Part shown: piece by piece, positions 17,928 through 28,889 of the stretch
Numbering within the stretch: position 1 is the stretch's first letter
Layout of the letters: each line of letters begins with the position of its first letter
Assembly (NCBI GenBank): GCA_963787185.1
Contig: CAWBCC010000012.1
Location: forward strand, 62,001-126,000
Reading direction: 5' to 3'
From: JAJXZP01 sp963787185
GTDB taxonomy: Bacteria; Spirochaetota; Spirochaetia; Treponematales; Rectinemataceae
Length of the DNA stretch: 64,000 nt
Program-made: the position numbers and the translations under genes
The notes under the pieces: generated by a model
Seen by the model: the letters and a program-made list of their open reading frames with translations, nothing else
Database searches by the model: none
What the model was told of the DNA's origin: nothing

Positions 17928-18715
17928 GCTCGTTCGGGCTCTTTCAGTACGATTCGGCGATAGGGAACCGAGAGGGGAAAATCGGGGAAAAGGGCGCCCC
18001 AATCGCCCTTTCGCGTGGCCGCATCCAGACATGACGCCAGGCGTTCGAGATATTCCCACCTCGCGATCTGCCGCGCTCCGAGCCCCGCGAGATGATCAGT
18101 ATACACTTGCGAATCGATGAGGGTGAAGCCCTCCTCTTCGAGGCGCCATACCAGGGGTATGAAGACTGCCTTGGACGCGTCGGGTTCGAGGCTGAACATC
18201 GATTCGCCGAAAAAAACGGAGCCGAGCGAAACTCCATACAGCCCTCCGACGAGACTGCCTCCCCGCCTCGCCTCGGCGGAGTGGGCGTAGCCCAGGCGGT
18301 GCAGCTCCCGGTAAGCGGCGATCATCTCCGGCGTGATCCAGGTACCGCTCTGGCCGCGGCGAGGCGAACGGGAGCAGGCTTCGATGACCGCGCCGAAATC
18401 GCGGTCGAGACTCAGCTCATAGGCGTCGTCGGCGCGGTCGCGTTCGATCCGTCTCAGAATCTTGCCCATGGTCCGGCTCAGGTGCAGCTCCGAGGGCACG
18501 AGCACGAAGCGGGGATCGGGGCTCCACCAGAGGATGGGCTCTCCCTCGGAGTACCAGGGGAAGATTCCTCGGCGGTAGGCCGACAGGAGAAGCCCGGGCG
18601 AAAGGTTCCCTCCGATGCACAGGAGCCCCTGCTCGTCGGCGGTGCTCGGTTCCGGAAAAGGGTAGTCCATCGTTTCGTCGAGATAGGGAAAGACGGCGGA
18701 TCGGCGCGGCCTCAT
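17924..18715 (-). CDS. aat: Leucyl/phenylalanyl-tRNA--protein transferase
   Basis: A 263-residue transferase that moves Leu or Phe from its tRNA to N-terminal Arg or Lys of proteins, creating a degradation signal read by ClpS. Family marks are GLLCIGGNLSPGLLLSAYRRGIFPW (about 30-54), the WWSPDPR motif (about 62-68), SGTWITPEM and GGLYGVSLGSVFFGESMF (about 155-172), all in canonical order. ATG 18715 overlaps the PAP2 stop (ATGA). ATG 18670 is an alternative giving 248 residues. Its position in one operon with clpS and clpA supports the N-degron role. Length and motifs are normal. Confidence 0.95.
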   Translation of the reverse strand: MRPRRSAVFPYLDETMDYPFPEPSTADEQGLLCIGGNLSPGLLLSAYRRGIFPWYSEGEPILWWSPDPRFVLVPSELHLSRTMGKILRRIERDRADDAYELSLDRDFGAVIEACSRSPRRGQSGTWITPEMIAAYRELHRLGYAHSAEARRGGSLVGGLYGVSLGSVFFGESMFSLEPDASKAVFIPLVWRLEEEGFTLIDSQVYTDHLAGLGARQIARWEYLERLASCLDAATRKGDWGALFPDFPLSVPYRRIVLKEPERA

Positions 18716-19653
18716 CGGCGGCGGTCCGGAGCGCGGCGGAGACGGGGATATATCCTCCACAAAAGGGGCTCGAGCAGGGCGGTGGCGGCGATGCCTCCGA
18801 GCACGTCCGCGAAGTAGTGCGCATAGAGGTATACGGTGGCGCAGCCGACGAGGGCGAAGCCGGGAATGTAAATCCACAATAACCGGCGATCGAAGCGTGC
18901 GGCGAAAATGACCATGAGAAACGTGAAGGCGACATGGGTGGAAGGGAATGCCGCCCCGTAGAGGGGGGTGCTTCGGAAGACTCTCTGGAAAAAGTGTACG
19001 AAGAATCCGCCGGTGAACTCGCCGTAGGCTTCATGGCGCAGGTCCTCGAACCAGTATTTGGGTCCTTCCACCCGGAAGAACAGGTACCAGATGAAGATGA
19101 TCGCCATCATCGACGAGACCACGAATATGCCGCGTACGGCCTCCTCCCTCCGACCCGCCCAGAAAGACAGCCAGGGAGTGACGGCGAAAATGACGTAGTA
19201 CAGAAAATAGGAAGCGAACATGAGTTCATTGAAGGCCGGAATCGAATCCAATGTGTGATGGAACCATCGCGAGGGCTGGAAGCCGAAGAAAGCCTTGTCG
19301 ATCGAGGCGATCCCGGCGTCGAACGCCCGTCCTCGGAACATCTCGACGGAAAGAAGGATGGCTTCTTGGAAGAAGAGCACCATGAGAGCCTGGGGGTAGA
19401 AGGTGCGCAGAAAGCGCACTATCGCCGGAGCGCCTTTGCCGACGAAGGGGGCGAGAAGCGCGAGGCCTGCGACGGCGAGAAAGACGAGACCCATGATATC
19501 GCCGCGCTGCAAGGCGCCCAGAGACGGTTTGCCCGTATCGGGAAAGACGAAGGAAGCGAGAGCGAAAACCAGCGCGAGGAACACAATGACGAAATCTTGG
19601 GGCAGAGGATTGTATCGCGCGGTCTTCGAGGCCGCCCATTCAGGAGCCTGCAT
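18712..19653 (-). CDS. PAP2-superfamily membrane phosphatase/transferase
   Basis: About 313 residues with roughly seven to eight hydrophobic helices. The PAP2 active site is present as FPSTHVAFT (PSGH-like, with Thr for Gly) and YAHYFADVLGG (HxxxD), with an upstream EGPKYWF segment. The family includes lipid phosphate phosphatases and inositol-phosphoceramide-type transferases; the spacing here is closest to the latter (PAP2_3) but that is tentative. I use ATG 19653; a TTG at 19686 overlapping the clpA stop would add 11 residues and couple translation. It lies between clpA and aat, an unexpected membrane enzyme inside an N-degron operon. Confidence 0.8.
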   Translation of the reverse strand: MQAPEWAASKTARYNPLPQDFVIVFLALVFALASFVFPDTGKPSLGALQRGDIMGLVFLAVAGLALLAPFVGKGAPAIVRFLRTFYPQALMVLFFQEAILLSVEMFRGRAFDAGIASIDKAFFGFQPSRWFHHTLDSIPAFNELMFASYFLYYVIFAVTPWLSFWAGRREEAVRGIFVVSSMMAIIFIWYLFFRVEGPKYWFEDLRHEAYGEFTGGFFVHFFQRVFRSTPLYGAAFPSTHVAFTFLMVIFAARFDRRLLWIYIPGFALVGCATVYLYAHYFADVLGGIAATALLEPLLWRIYPRLRRAPDRRR

Positions 19654-19682
19654 CGTTCTCGACTCGGACTTGCGGGGCCGGA

Positions 19683-22109
<2,427 letters not shown>

Positions 22110-22114
22110 ACGTC

Positions 22115-22426
22115 TTATGCCTTCTCCATGGTACATTTGAGGGGGAAGCCGTTCTGCTTCGCCAGTTGATGCACCTGATTGATCTTCGTCACGGCGATGT
22201 CGTAACTGTACACCCCAACGGTGCCCTTTCCTTTCTTGTGAACGTCGAGCATGATTCTCGTAGCCTCCGGAATGGGCTTGTGGAACACCGTCATCAACAC
22301 CGAAACGACGAACTCCATGGTGGTGAAATCATCGTTGATGAGAAGCACCCGATATTCGTCCGGCGTCTTCAACTCTTCTTCGCTGCGAGTGAGTACCGCG
22401 CCCTCTAAATCCGGATTGTCCACCAT
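22115..22426 (-). CDS. clpS: ClpS adaptor, N-degron recognin
   Basis: A 103-residue adaptor that binds N-terminal Leu, Phe, Trp or Tyr and hands the protein to ClpA. The binding-pocket residues are present: NDDFTTMEFV (about 32-41, corresponding to the Asn-Asp-x-x-Thr of E. coli ClpS) and the His in MLDVHKKGKGTVG (about 62-74). I chose ATG 22426; upstream in-frame sequence to 22471 lacks similarity. First gene of the operon clpS-clpA-PAP2-aat-radical SAM. Assignment is strong. Confidence 0.95.
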   Translation of the reverse strand: MVDNPDLEGAVLTRSEEELKTPDEYRVLLINDDFTTMEFVVSVLMTVFHKPIPEATRIMLDVHKKGKGTVGVYSYDIAVTKINQVHQLAKQNGFPLKCTMEKA

Positions 22427-22540
22427 GGTTGTTTCTACCGTTAAAATAGCGACTAGGCGGGGCAAAAACAAGTGGCGGGCAGTTTGCGCGCCGATCTATC
22501 GGAGGCGACGGCTTCGGCTCTCCGGCCGACTCGAACACCC

Positions 22541-22569
22541 TTGACAGTCACTTGCGCGGTCTGTACCTT
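22541..22569 (+). promoter_or_regulatory. Candidate promoter of the thrS leader
   Basis: TTGACA (22541-22546), 17-bp spacer and TACCTT (22564-22569). It lies just upstream of the T-box leader and in the right direction. Confidence 0.55.
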
Positions 22570-22574
22570 CATTC

Positions 22575-22985
22575 GGAAGGCTATGAGGGAGACGAGTAGC
22601 CGCAGCACTGCGTCCAAGAGAGGGTGCGACTCGGGCCCCTGCGCCGAGCCGCGGTGTCGGTTCCTTAGGGAAACGGCGAGGGTTCGTGGCTGGAAGACCC
22701 CCCGGCGCAAGAGCGACGAAAACCACTCCGGAGCCGCCGAGATGAAAGGCGCGGGCGGGTCCCGCGCACGGTAATCGCGGCCGCAGGCCGGCGAAAACGG
22801 CGTCGAGAGCGGCCCCCGTCGCGGGGCGCCGAAGTAAGGTGGTACCGCGGATTCCCAAACGGTCCGGCTTTCCGCATATGCGGGGCCTCCGTGGAGTTCG
22901 TCCTTACGCGAAGGCATGCCCGCACCGCGGAGGTGTGGATGGGCCCTCCGTTCGGGCGCGTTCCCCGGAGGCCCCGCTCGCATGC
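22575..22985 (+). promoter_or_regulatory. T-box riboswitch leader of thrS
   Basis: The 616-bp gap between clpS and thrS carries a tRNA-sensing leader. The diagnostic T-box AAGGTGGTACCGCG is at 22836-22849, matching the antiterminator element that pairs with the tRNA 3' end. Upstream is a stem I-like region (AGGGAGACGAGTAG near 22586) and a GAAAACCACTCCGGAGC segment (22718-22734) that offers ACC, a threonine codon, as specifier (22722-22724). Downstream, a 12-bp inverted repeat (22880-22891 with 22966-22977) may form the competing structure. Uncharged tRNA-Thr should raise ThrRS expression. The T-box call is strong; the specifier assignment is an inference. Confidence 0.85.
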
Positions 22986-23042
22986 CGGCCCATGCCCCGT
23001 TGCGGCCGGTCATCCAAGCGTCCGGCCCGGGAAGGAGAGCTC

Positions 23043-24776
23043 ATGTCCGCGAACGTTCAGACCATCAGGCACTCGGCCAGTCATGTCCTGGCCGAGGCGG
23101 TTCTCAGGCTGTATCCGGGAACCAAACTGGGAATCGGGCCGGCCATCGACGACGGTTTCTATTACGATTTTCAGTTCCCGAGCCCCATCCAGAACGAGGA
23201 TTTGCCGGCGATCGAAAAGGAGATGCGCCGCATCATAGCGAGCGGCGCTCCCTTCGTCCGCAGGGAAATATCGAAGGAGGAGGCGAAGAAGCTCTTCGCC
23301 GACCAGCCCTTCAAGGTCGAGCTCATCGAGGCTCTCGAGGATGGAAGCATCTCCACCTACGAGCAGGACGGTTTCGTGGACCTCTGCCGCGGCCCCCACG
23401 TCGACAGCACCCGCGAAATACGCCCCGACGCATTCAAGCTCCGCGGCATCGCCGGAGCATATTGGCGCGGCGACGAAAAGCGGCCCATGCTCACGAGAAT
23501 CTACGCTCTCGCCTTCGCGAGCAAGGCCGAGCTCGAGGCGCACCTCAAGATGCTGGAGGAGGCCGAAAAACGCGACCACCGCAGGCTCGGAAGGGAACTG
23601 GACCTTTTTTCGACGCACGAGGAGGCGGGACCCGGTCTCGTCTACTGGCACCCCAAGGGCGGCCGCTTTCGCGTCGAGCTCGAGAACTGGTGGCGCGAAG
23701 AGCACTACAAGAACGGTTACGACATCCTCTTCACTCCCCACATCGGCAAGAGCTGGCTTTGGGAGACTTCGGGACACCTCGGCTTCTATAAGGGCAACAT
23801 GTACTCGCCCATGGAGATCGACGAGAACGACTATTACGTCAAGCCGATGAACTGTCCCTTCCATATTATGATCTACAAGAATCAGGTTCGCTCGTACCGC
23901 GAGCTGCCCCTGCGATGGGCCGAGCTCGGCACCGTCTATCGCTACGAACGCTCGGGCGTTCTGCACGGACTCATGCGCGTCCGCGGCTTCACCCAGGACG
24001 ATGCCCATATTTTCTGCACTCCCGAGCAGATCGAAAGCGAAGTCGAGGAGGTCCTGCGCTTCAGTCTCCACATCTGGCGCACCCTCGGCTTCAAGGATAT
24101 CAGGGCCTACCTCGCGACCAAGCCCAAGGAGGGTGCGATCGGCGAAGACTCGCGCTGGGAGACCGCCATCGCCTCGCTCCGCAAGGCCATCGAAAAGGAG
24201 GGGCTGCCCTATGAGTTGGACGAGGGCGGCGGGGCGTTCTACGGCCCCAAGATCGACCTCAAGATCAAGGACGCCATCGGCCGCGAATGGCAAATGACCA
24301 CGATCCAGTTCGACTGGAACGAGCCCTCGCGCTTCGACATGACCTATATCGACTCAGACGGCCAGCAGAAGCAGCCCTTCATGGTGCACCGCGCCCTCCT
24401 GGGCTCGCTCGAGCGTTTCTTCGGCGTCTTCATCGAGCACTACGCCGGCGCCTTCCCGGTCTGGCTCTGCCCGGTGCAGGCGGTCGTCATTCCCGTCGCT
24501 CCGGCCTTCGCGGATTACGCCGCCAAGGTGGCGGCCACACTGAGGGGCTCCGGCATCCGTGTCGAGGCCATGCTCTCCGACGAGCGCATGAACGCGAAGA
24601 TCCGCGACGCGCAGAACCGGAAAATTCCGTACATGCTCGTCGTGGGGCAGAAGGAGTCCGACGAAAACGCCGTGTCGATCCGGCACCGCGACGGTCGCCA
24701 GGAAAACGGCGTCGCGCTGAGCGACTTCGGTTCCCGCGTCCTCGAAAAGATCGCGACGAAGGCGATCGAAGCCTAG
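23043..24776 (+). CDS. thrS: Threonyl-tRNA synthetase lacking the TGS domain
   Basis: A 577-residue class II synthetase charging tRNA-Thr. Domains in order: editing/SAD domain from residue 1 (HSASHVLAEAVLRLYPG, with HxxxH and the GPHVDSTREI zinc-site segment near 118), catalytic core with motif 2 (RYERSGVLHGLMRVRGFTQDD, about 300-320) and motif 3 (HRALLGSLERFFGVFIEHY), then the anticodon-binding domain (about 475-577). The N-terminal TGS domain of about 60 residues is missing, as in some reduced ThrRS. ATG 23043 has GGAAGGAGA 4-5 bp upstream; the longer frame into the leader is rejected because it crosses the T-box. Confidence 0.96.
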   Translation: MSANVQTIRHSASHVLAEAVLRLYPGTKLGIGPAIDDGFYYDFQFPSPIQNEDLPAIEKEMRRIIASGAPFVRREISKEEAKKLFADQPFKVELIEALEDGSISTYEQDGFVDLCRGPHVDSTREIRPDAFKLRGIAGAYWRGDEKRPMLTRIYALAFASKAELEAHLKMLEEAEKRDHRRLGRELDLFSTHEEAGPGLVYWHPKGGRFRVELENWWREEHYKNGYDILFTPHIGKSWLWETSGHLGFYKGNMYSPMEIDENDYYVKPMNCPFHIMIYKNQVRSYRELPLRWAELGTVYRYERSGVLHGLMRVRGFTQDDAHIFCTPEQIESEVEEVLRFSLHIWRTLGFKDIRAYLATKPKEGAIGEDSRWETAIASLRKAIEKEGLPYELDEGGGAFYGPKIDLKIKDAIGREWQMTTIQFDWNEPSRFDMTYIDSDGQQKQPFMVHRALLGSLERFFGVFIEHYAGAFPVWLCPVQAVVIPVAPAFADYAAKVAATLRGSGIRVEAMLSDERMNAKIRDAQNRKIPYMLVVGQKESDENAVSIRHRDGRQENGVALSDFGSRVLEKIATKAIEA

Positions 24777-24783
24777 GACCAAG

Positions 24784-25509
24784 ATGAGCGCGCAGAAGAG
24801 GCATTCCGATCTTCTCACACTGACCGCGATCTTCGGATTGGCATCTCTGGGCTGCGTGCTCATCTATGGCCTTCGAGTCCTCATATCGGGGAGGCTCTGG
24901 TATCTGTACCTGGTATGGAACCTGGCACTCGCCTTCGTGCCCTTCCTGATAGCGGCCATCGGCTCGACCATTCTGGCGCATATGACGCCGGGAAGGTTCC
25001 TCGCCGTCTCCGCCGCGCCCTTTGCGCTCATCTGGCTGCTTTTCTATCCGAACGCGCCCTACATTCTCACCGACTTCATCCACGTCATCGATCGAACCTA
25101 TCTCAGGGTTTCGCCCTCGGAATGGCTCGGCATCAACGCCCTCATATGGTACGACCTTCTCATGAATGCGGTCTTCGCCTTCATAGGTCACTTCATGGGT
25201 CTCGTATCGATGTGGCTCGTGCATTCGGCGCTCCGCCGCGCCTGGGGCGCCGCGGCCGCCCGCGCCCTGGTCGCCGCGGCCATACTCCTCGCGGGCTTCG
25301 GCATCTACCTCGGACGATTCTCCCGCCTGAGCTCCTGGGACGCGCTTCTCGATCCGCATCGCGTCATCAATGAGGTTCGCGATGCGGCCACGGATCCCAA
25401 GGCCATACTCTTTTCCTTCACCTTCGCCGTCTTCATCGCCCTCACCTACGGAGCCCTCGCGGTGTTCAAGCGGGTCGGCGTGCCGCCGCAGAGGATCTCT
25501 AAGAACTAG
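24784..25509 (+). CDS. DUF1361 integral membrane protein
   Basis: A 241-residue protein with about six transmembrane helices. The DUF1361 hallmark YPNAPYILTDFIH is at about 82-95, followed by WYDLLMNAVFAFIGHFMGL and the YLGRFSRLSSWDAL segment typical of the family. Function is unknown. It begins 7 bp after the thrS stop and is probably on the same transcript, so it may share T-box control. The family call is good; nothing more can be said on role. Confidence 0.85.
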   Translation: MSAQKRHSDLLTLTAIFGLASLGCVLIYGLRVLISGRLWYLYLVWNLALAFVPFLIAAIGSTILAHMTPGRFLAVSAAPFALIWLLFYPNAPYILTDFIHVIDRTYLRVSPSEWLGINALIWYDLLMNAVFAFIGHFMGLVSMWLVHSALRRAWGAAAARALVAAAILLAGFGIYLGRFSRLSSWDALLDPHRVINEVRDAATDPKAILFSFTFAVFIALTYGALAVFKRVGVPPQRISKN

Positions 25510-25673
25510 TCCTATCCGATCCGATATTGCTCGCGATCCGCGCCTCTGAACGCTCGGCGGATGATCGAGGGGAAGAGGATCTTGAGGGAACACTACTTCT
25601 TTTGACTGCGAGTCGATCTCCCTCGCGATGCCGGCTCGGGATGCCCGGATATAATGCCTTGGCCCTATCGGCT

Positions 25674-25886
25674 TCAGCCTTCGAGCGAATCCACAGGAGC
25701 GGTGTCGCGAAGCCTATCGCCGCGCTCGGCCGCCAGGAGTTCGCGCCACTCTAACCTGAGAGAGCCAGGCCTCCGGGATTGTATGGGCTTGAAACTGCCC
25801 GTGGCCGCTCTTTCAACGAGAGTATCTTCCGCCGACTCCATGGGGATGATGCGAGCTATGGGAGTCCGACGGTTCGTCACGATGAA
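25674..25886 (-). pseudogene. Truncated Phd-type antitoxin remnant
   Basis: In the 367-bp gap after the LacI gene, one minus-strand frame reads FIVTNRRTPIARIIP, then RRPGSLRLEWRELLAAERGDR. This is the pattern of Phd/YefM antitoxins of VapBC-like pairs (VTDRGRPVA...P at the end of the fold, and ELLAERGDR at the C-terminus). The N-terminal half is missing: upstream of residue FIVTN the frame enters the lacI coding end, which it overlaps by 10 bp. No toxin frame is recognisable downstream. I read it as a toxin-antitoxin locus cut at the left border of the catabolic island. The call rests on motif memory only. Confidence 0.6.
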
Positions 25887-26881
25887 TGAGGCGCAGAGGA
25901 TTCGCGCAGCACGAGCTCGAAGCCAAATACGGTCGATCCTTCGTTCTGTTTCGTGCCTGCAATCAAATCCGACATGATCTCGGCGGTCTTGCCGCCCATT
26001 TCCTGAATGGGCTGCCGGATCGTCGTGATCGCCGGCGTCAGGTATTCGCTTATGTCGATATCGTCGAAGCCGACCACGGAGACGTCGCCCGGCACGGCGA
26101 GGCCCGCTTCGTACAAGGCGCGGATGGCGCCGATGGCGAGTTCGTCGCTCACCGCGAATATGGCGGTCAATCCCTTGGCGCGCTCGAGAAGAGTTCTCAT
26201 GCCCAGCCGGCCTTCCTCGGGAGTGTAGGAGGGGACGAATACCGTGCGCTCCGCATCGTAGCTTATACCCGCTCCCTCGAGCGCCGATCTGTAGCCGTCC
26301 GCGCGCTGAGACCCGAAGGAGAAGTGGCTGCCCGAGATGAGGCCTATGTTTCGGTGGCCCAAACCGATGAGATGGGCGGTGGCCGCCCGAGCCGCCGATT
26401 CCTCGTCCACGTGGACCGAGTGGAATGTCAAACCTTCGCGGGAGAAAGTGCACAGCACGACCGGCATGGAGCCTTCGGAGAGGAATTCGTAGAAGCTCGG
26501 GTGCGTGACCTCGTGCAGCATGATGATCCCGTCCAGTTTCTCCGCCTTCAGGCGCCTCAGGCACTTGAGCTCGCTCTCGGCCTCCCATTTGACGAAGAAA
26601 AACAGAGTCCGGTACCCGAAGCCCTCCAGGCTTCGTTCGATGCTGGAGAAGAGCTGGCGCTGGAACATGTTGAAGGTGTCGGGGATGACGATGCCGACCG
26701 TGAACGTGCGCTTGAGAACCATGGAGCGGGCCGCGTTGTTGGCGACATAGCCCGTTTCCTTGACCAGGGCCAGAATGCGTTCGCGGATTTCCGGCTTGAC
26801 ATATTTCTTATCGTTGACCGCCCGCGAGATGGTGGAGGCCGAAACGCCCGCAAGCCGGGCTAAGTCCTTGATACTTATCAT
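25877..26881 (-). CDS. LacI-family repressor of the inositol/sugar island
   Basis: A 334-residue regulator. The HTH and hinge are textbook (ISIKDLARLAGVSASTISRA at 2-21, NNAARSMVLKRT at about 48-59). A periplasmic-binding-like effector domain runs from about 60 to 334 with AIFAVSDELAIGAIRAL and VVGFDDIDISEYLTPAITTI. The start ATG 26881 puts the HTH at the very N-terminus. It is divergent from the RbsABC-like operon, and its likely 14-bp operator occurs at 27056-27069 and 33746-33759. The effector is probably inositol or an early catabolite (inferred). Its 3' end abuts an antitoxin remnant. Confidence 0.93.
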   Translation of the reverse strand: MISIKDLARLAGVSASTISRAVNDKKYVKPEIRERILALVKETGYVANNAARSMVLKRTFTVGIVIPDTFNMFQRQLFSSIERSLEGFGYRTLFFFVKWEAESELKCLRRLKAEKLDGIIMLHEVTHPSFYEFLSEGSMPVVLCTFSREGLTFHSVHVDEESAARAATAHLIGLGHRNIGLISGSHFSFGSQRADGYRSALEGAGISYDAERTVFVPSYTPEEGRLGMRTLLERAKGLTAIFAVSDELAIGAIRALYEAGLAVPGDVSVVGFDDIDISEYLTPAITTIRQPIQEMGGKTAEIMSDLIAGTKQNEGSTVFGFELVLRESSAPHSS

Positions 26882-26910
26882 GTTCTCAATGCCCCAATCT
26901 GCCGGACCGT

Positions 26911-26939
26911 ACAATAGCGAGGAAGCGCAAGAAGGACAA
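26911..26939 (-). promoter_or_regulatory. Candidate lacI-type repressor gene promoter
   Basis: On the minus strand, TTGTCC (26939-26934), 17-bp spacer and TATTGT (26916-26911). It sits 30 bp before ATG 26881. Each box matches consensus at four of six positions. Confidence 0.45.
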
Positions 26940-27016
26940 GCGGACGGCTGTGTGGCGCTGCATGAGGGTTTCCGACCCCGGCGCGATTCGCCGACCGGAA
27001 TGACGTTAAAAAAAAG

Positions 27017-27045
27017 TTGACAAGCCAGAAAAGATGGTTGATAAT
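27017..27045 (+). promoter_or_regulatory. Promoter of the RbsABC-like operon
   Basis: TTGACA (27017-27022), 17-bp spacer and GATAAT (27040-27045), an almost ideal sigma-70 promoter. The operator begins 11 bp downstream of the -10 box. The 458-bp gap 26882-27339 otherwise holds only the two divergent promoters and a leader of about 285 bp in which I see no gene. Confidence 0.8.
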
Positions 27046-27055
27046 TGCGTCGATA

Positions 27056-27069
27056 TGAAAACGTTTGCA
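27056..27069. promoter_or_regulatory. LacI-type operator, copy 1
   Basis: TGAAAACGTTTGCA, a palindrome with one mismatched pair around a central CG, the form used by LacI/GalR-family repressors. It is at the expected transcription start, so binding would block initiation. Identical to the copy at 33746-33759, including flanking CAGAA-type bases (CAG then A). Confidence 0.85.
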
Positions 27070-27339
27070 GAAAAACGTTCTCGGTGAGGGGGAAAAGACG
27101 CTCGAGGAATAAGGTGAATTTTCAATTCCTAAAAAATACGAACGCATAGCTATCCGACGTATGCTCTGACGAATTATGGACACTTCGGGAGTATATGTCC
27201 ATGAGCCAAGCTAGACGAGGTTCGACTCCATGATCGTTCATCCGTTCGAACTTGTAGAGAACTCAATATGCTGCCGATTGCTGAAGTCGCATTGGCCTGC
27301 TCCGATGAGGCCGATTATTTCCGATGGGGGAAAGCATTT

Positions 27340-28857
27340 ATGAGTGATGGTGCATTTTTGCTACAATTGACCGGAGTCACAAAGCGCTTCCCGGGGGTGC
27401 TCGCTCTCGATTCCGTGGATTTGGAAGTGATGGCCGGAGAAGTGCATGGTTTGACGGGAGAGAATGGAGCCGGAAAATCGACCCTCATTAAGATTCTGAC
27501 CGGTGCATATACGCCGGACTTTGGTGAAATAGTTTTCGACGGCAAAAAGCTGACACAGCTAACTCCTCTGAGGTCCATGAGCCTGGGGATCGCCTGCATT
27601 TATCAGGAGTTGAATCTTATTCCCCATCTGACGGTCGTCGAAAACATTTTTCTTGGCCGCGAAATTTACAAGGTCAAACGTCTGAAGATTCTCGATCGCA
27701 AAAGGATGCTCGAAGAAGCCGAGGCTTTGCTTCACGATCTAGGATTGAGCTTCGATCCGAAAAAACGCACCGGTGACCTGGGTATCGGGCATCAACAAAT
27801 GGTTGAGATATGTAAAGCTGTCCATTCCAACGCCAAGCTCATTATTATGGATGAGCCGACCTCGAGTCTGAGCGAACATGAGGCCGAGGATCTCTTTCGG
27901 ATAATTGCACAGGTCAAAACCAAGGGTGTGACTGTCGTATTCATTTCTCACAGACTGGACGAAGTCAAGCGGATATGCGATCGCGTCACCGTCCTTCGCG
28001 ACGGCAAGAGGGTTGCGAGTTTGAACATCAGCGAAGCGACGGTCGATGACATAATCCGACTGATGGTCGGCCGCGATATCGTCAATAAGTATCCGAAAGT
28101 CAAGAAGGGTCGCGATAAAGAAGCGCTCTCCGTCGAAGGCCTCGAACGAAGAGGGGTTTTACATGACATCAATTTCAAGGCTTACACTGGCGAAATTCTA
28201 GGGATTGCCGGATTGGTGGGAGCCGGTCGAACAGAGACCGCGCGGGCCATAACCGGGGCTGATAGCATCGATTCAGGGGTGATAAAAGTTTTCGGTAAGG
28301 AAGTCAAAATACGCTCCCCTAGGGATTCGATCAAGGCCGGAATCGCATTCCTAACCGAAGACCGCAAGAGTCAGGGCTTGATTCTAATCAAGAGTGTTGC
28401 CTTTAACGCTTCGCTCGTCCGTCTCGAACGCTATTCGCGTTTCGGTTTTCTTAAGCTGAGAGTCATTCGACAAATGTCCGAGAAGATGGCATCCGAGCTG
28501 AAGCTGCGCGCTACCAATGTAGATGCCGTTGTGGGCGAACTCAGCGGCGGCAATCAACAGAAGGTTGTAATTGCAAAATGGCTGCTCACCCAAGCGAAGA
28601 TATTTATCTTCGACGAGCCGACGCGCGGCATTGATGTCGGAGCCAAAGTGGAAGTCTACAATCTGATGAACGAGCTGGTGGCCAACGGAGCTGCGGTCAT
28701 CATCATTTGTTCCGAAATGGATGAGGTTATGGGCATGGCAGACCGCATTATCGTCATGCATGAAGGGAAAATAACCGCGGAATTCAGCCAGGAGGAAGCG
28801 ACTCAGGAAAAGATTCTATACGCAGCCTCCGGTATCGTCGCCTCTGGCGAAATGTAG
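27340..28857 (+). CDS. RbsA-like sugar ABC transporter ATPase, double NBD
   Basis: A 505-residue ATPase of the CUT2 family with two nucleotide-binding domains. NBD1 has Walker A GENGAGKSTLIKIL (about 40-53) and Walker B LIIMDEPTSSLS (about 167-178). NBD2 has the degenerate GLVGAGRTETARA Walker A that is normal for this family, signature LSGGNQQK and IFIFDEPTRGIDVG. The start is ATG 27340 with GGGGGA about 8 bp upstream. It powers uptake with the permease and binding protein that follow. Because iol genes share its operator, the substrate is probably an inositol, but ribose-type sugars cannot be excluded. Codons are more AT-rich than in the flanking genome. Confidence 0.93.
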   Translation: MSDGAFLLQLTGVTKRFPGVLALDSVDLEVMAGEVHGLTGENGAGKSTLIKILTGAYTPDFGEIVFDGKKLTQLTPLRSMSLGIACIYQELNLIPHLTVVENIFLGREIYKVKRLKILDRKRMLEEAEALLHDLGLSFDPKKRTGDLGIGHQQMVEICKAVHSNAKLIIMDEPTSSLSEHEAEDLFRIIAQVKTKGVTVVFISHRLDEVKRICDRVTVLRDGKRVASLNISEATVDDIIRLMVGRDIVNKYPKVKKGRDKEALSVEGLERRGVLHDINFKAYTGEILGIAGLVGAGRTETARAITGADSIDSGVIKVFGKEVKIRSPRDSIKAGIAFLTEDRKSQGLILIKSVAFNASLVRLERYSRFGFLKLRVIRQMSEKMASELKLRATNVDAVVGELSGGNQQKVVIAKWLLTQAKIFIFDEPTRGIDVGAKVEVYNLMNELVANGAAVIIICSEMDEVMGMADRIIVMHEGKITAEFSQEEATQEKILYAASGIVASGEM

Positions 28858-28889
28858 GCGGAGTGAGCGTGGATAAAGGAGAAATTGCG

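Noticed and set aside
22839..23042. 68-codon upstream extension of thrS
   Set aside because: It crosses the T-box and leader structures and shows no ThrRS or TGS similarity; ATG 23043 has a strong ribosome site.
25510..25673. VapC-like toxin downstream of the antitoxin remnant
   Set aside because: I could not find a PIN-domain pattern in any frame; only the antitoxin C-terminus is recognisable.
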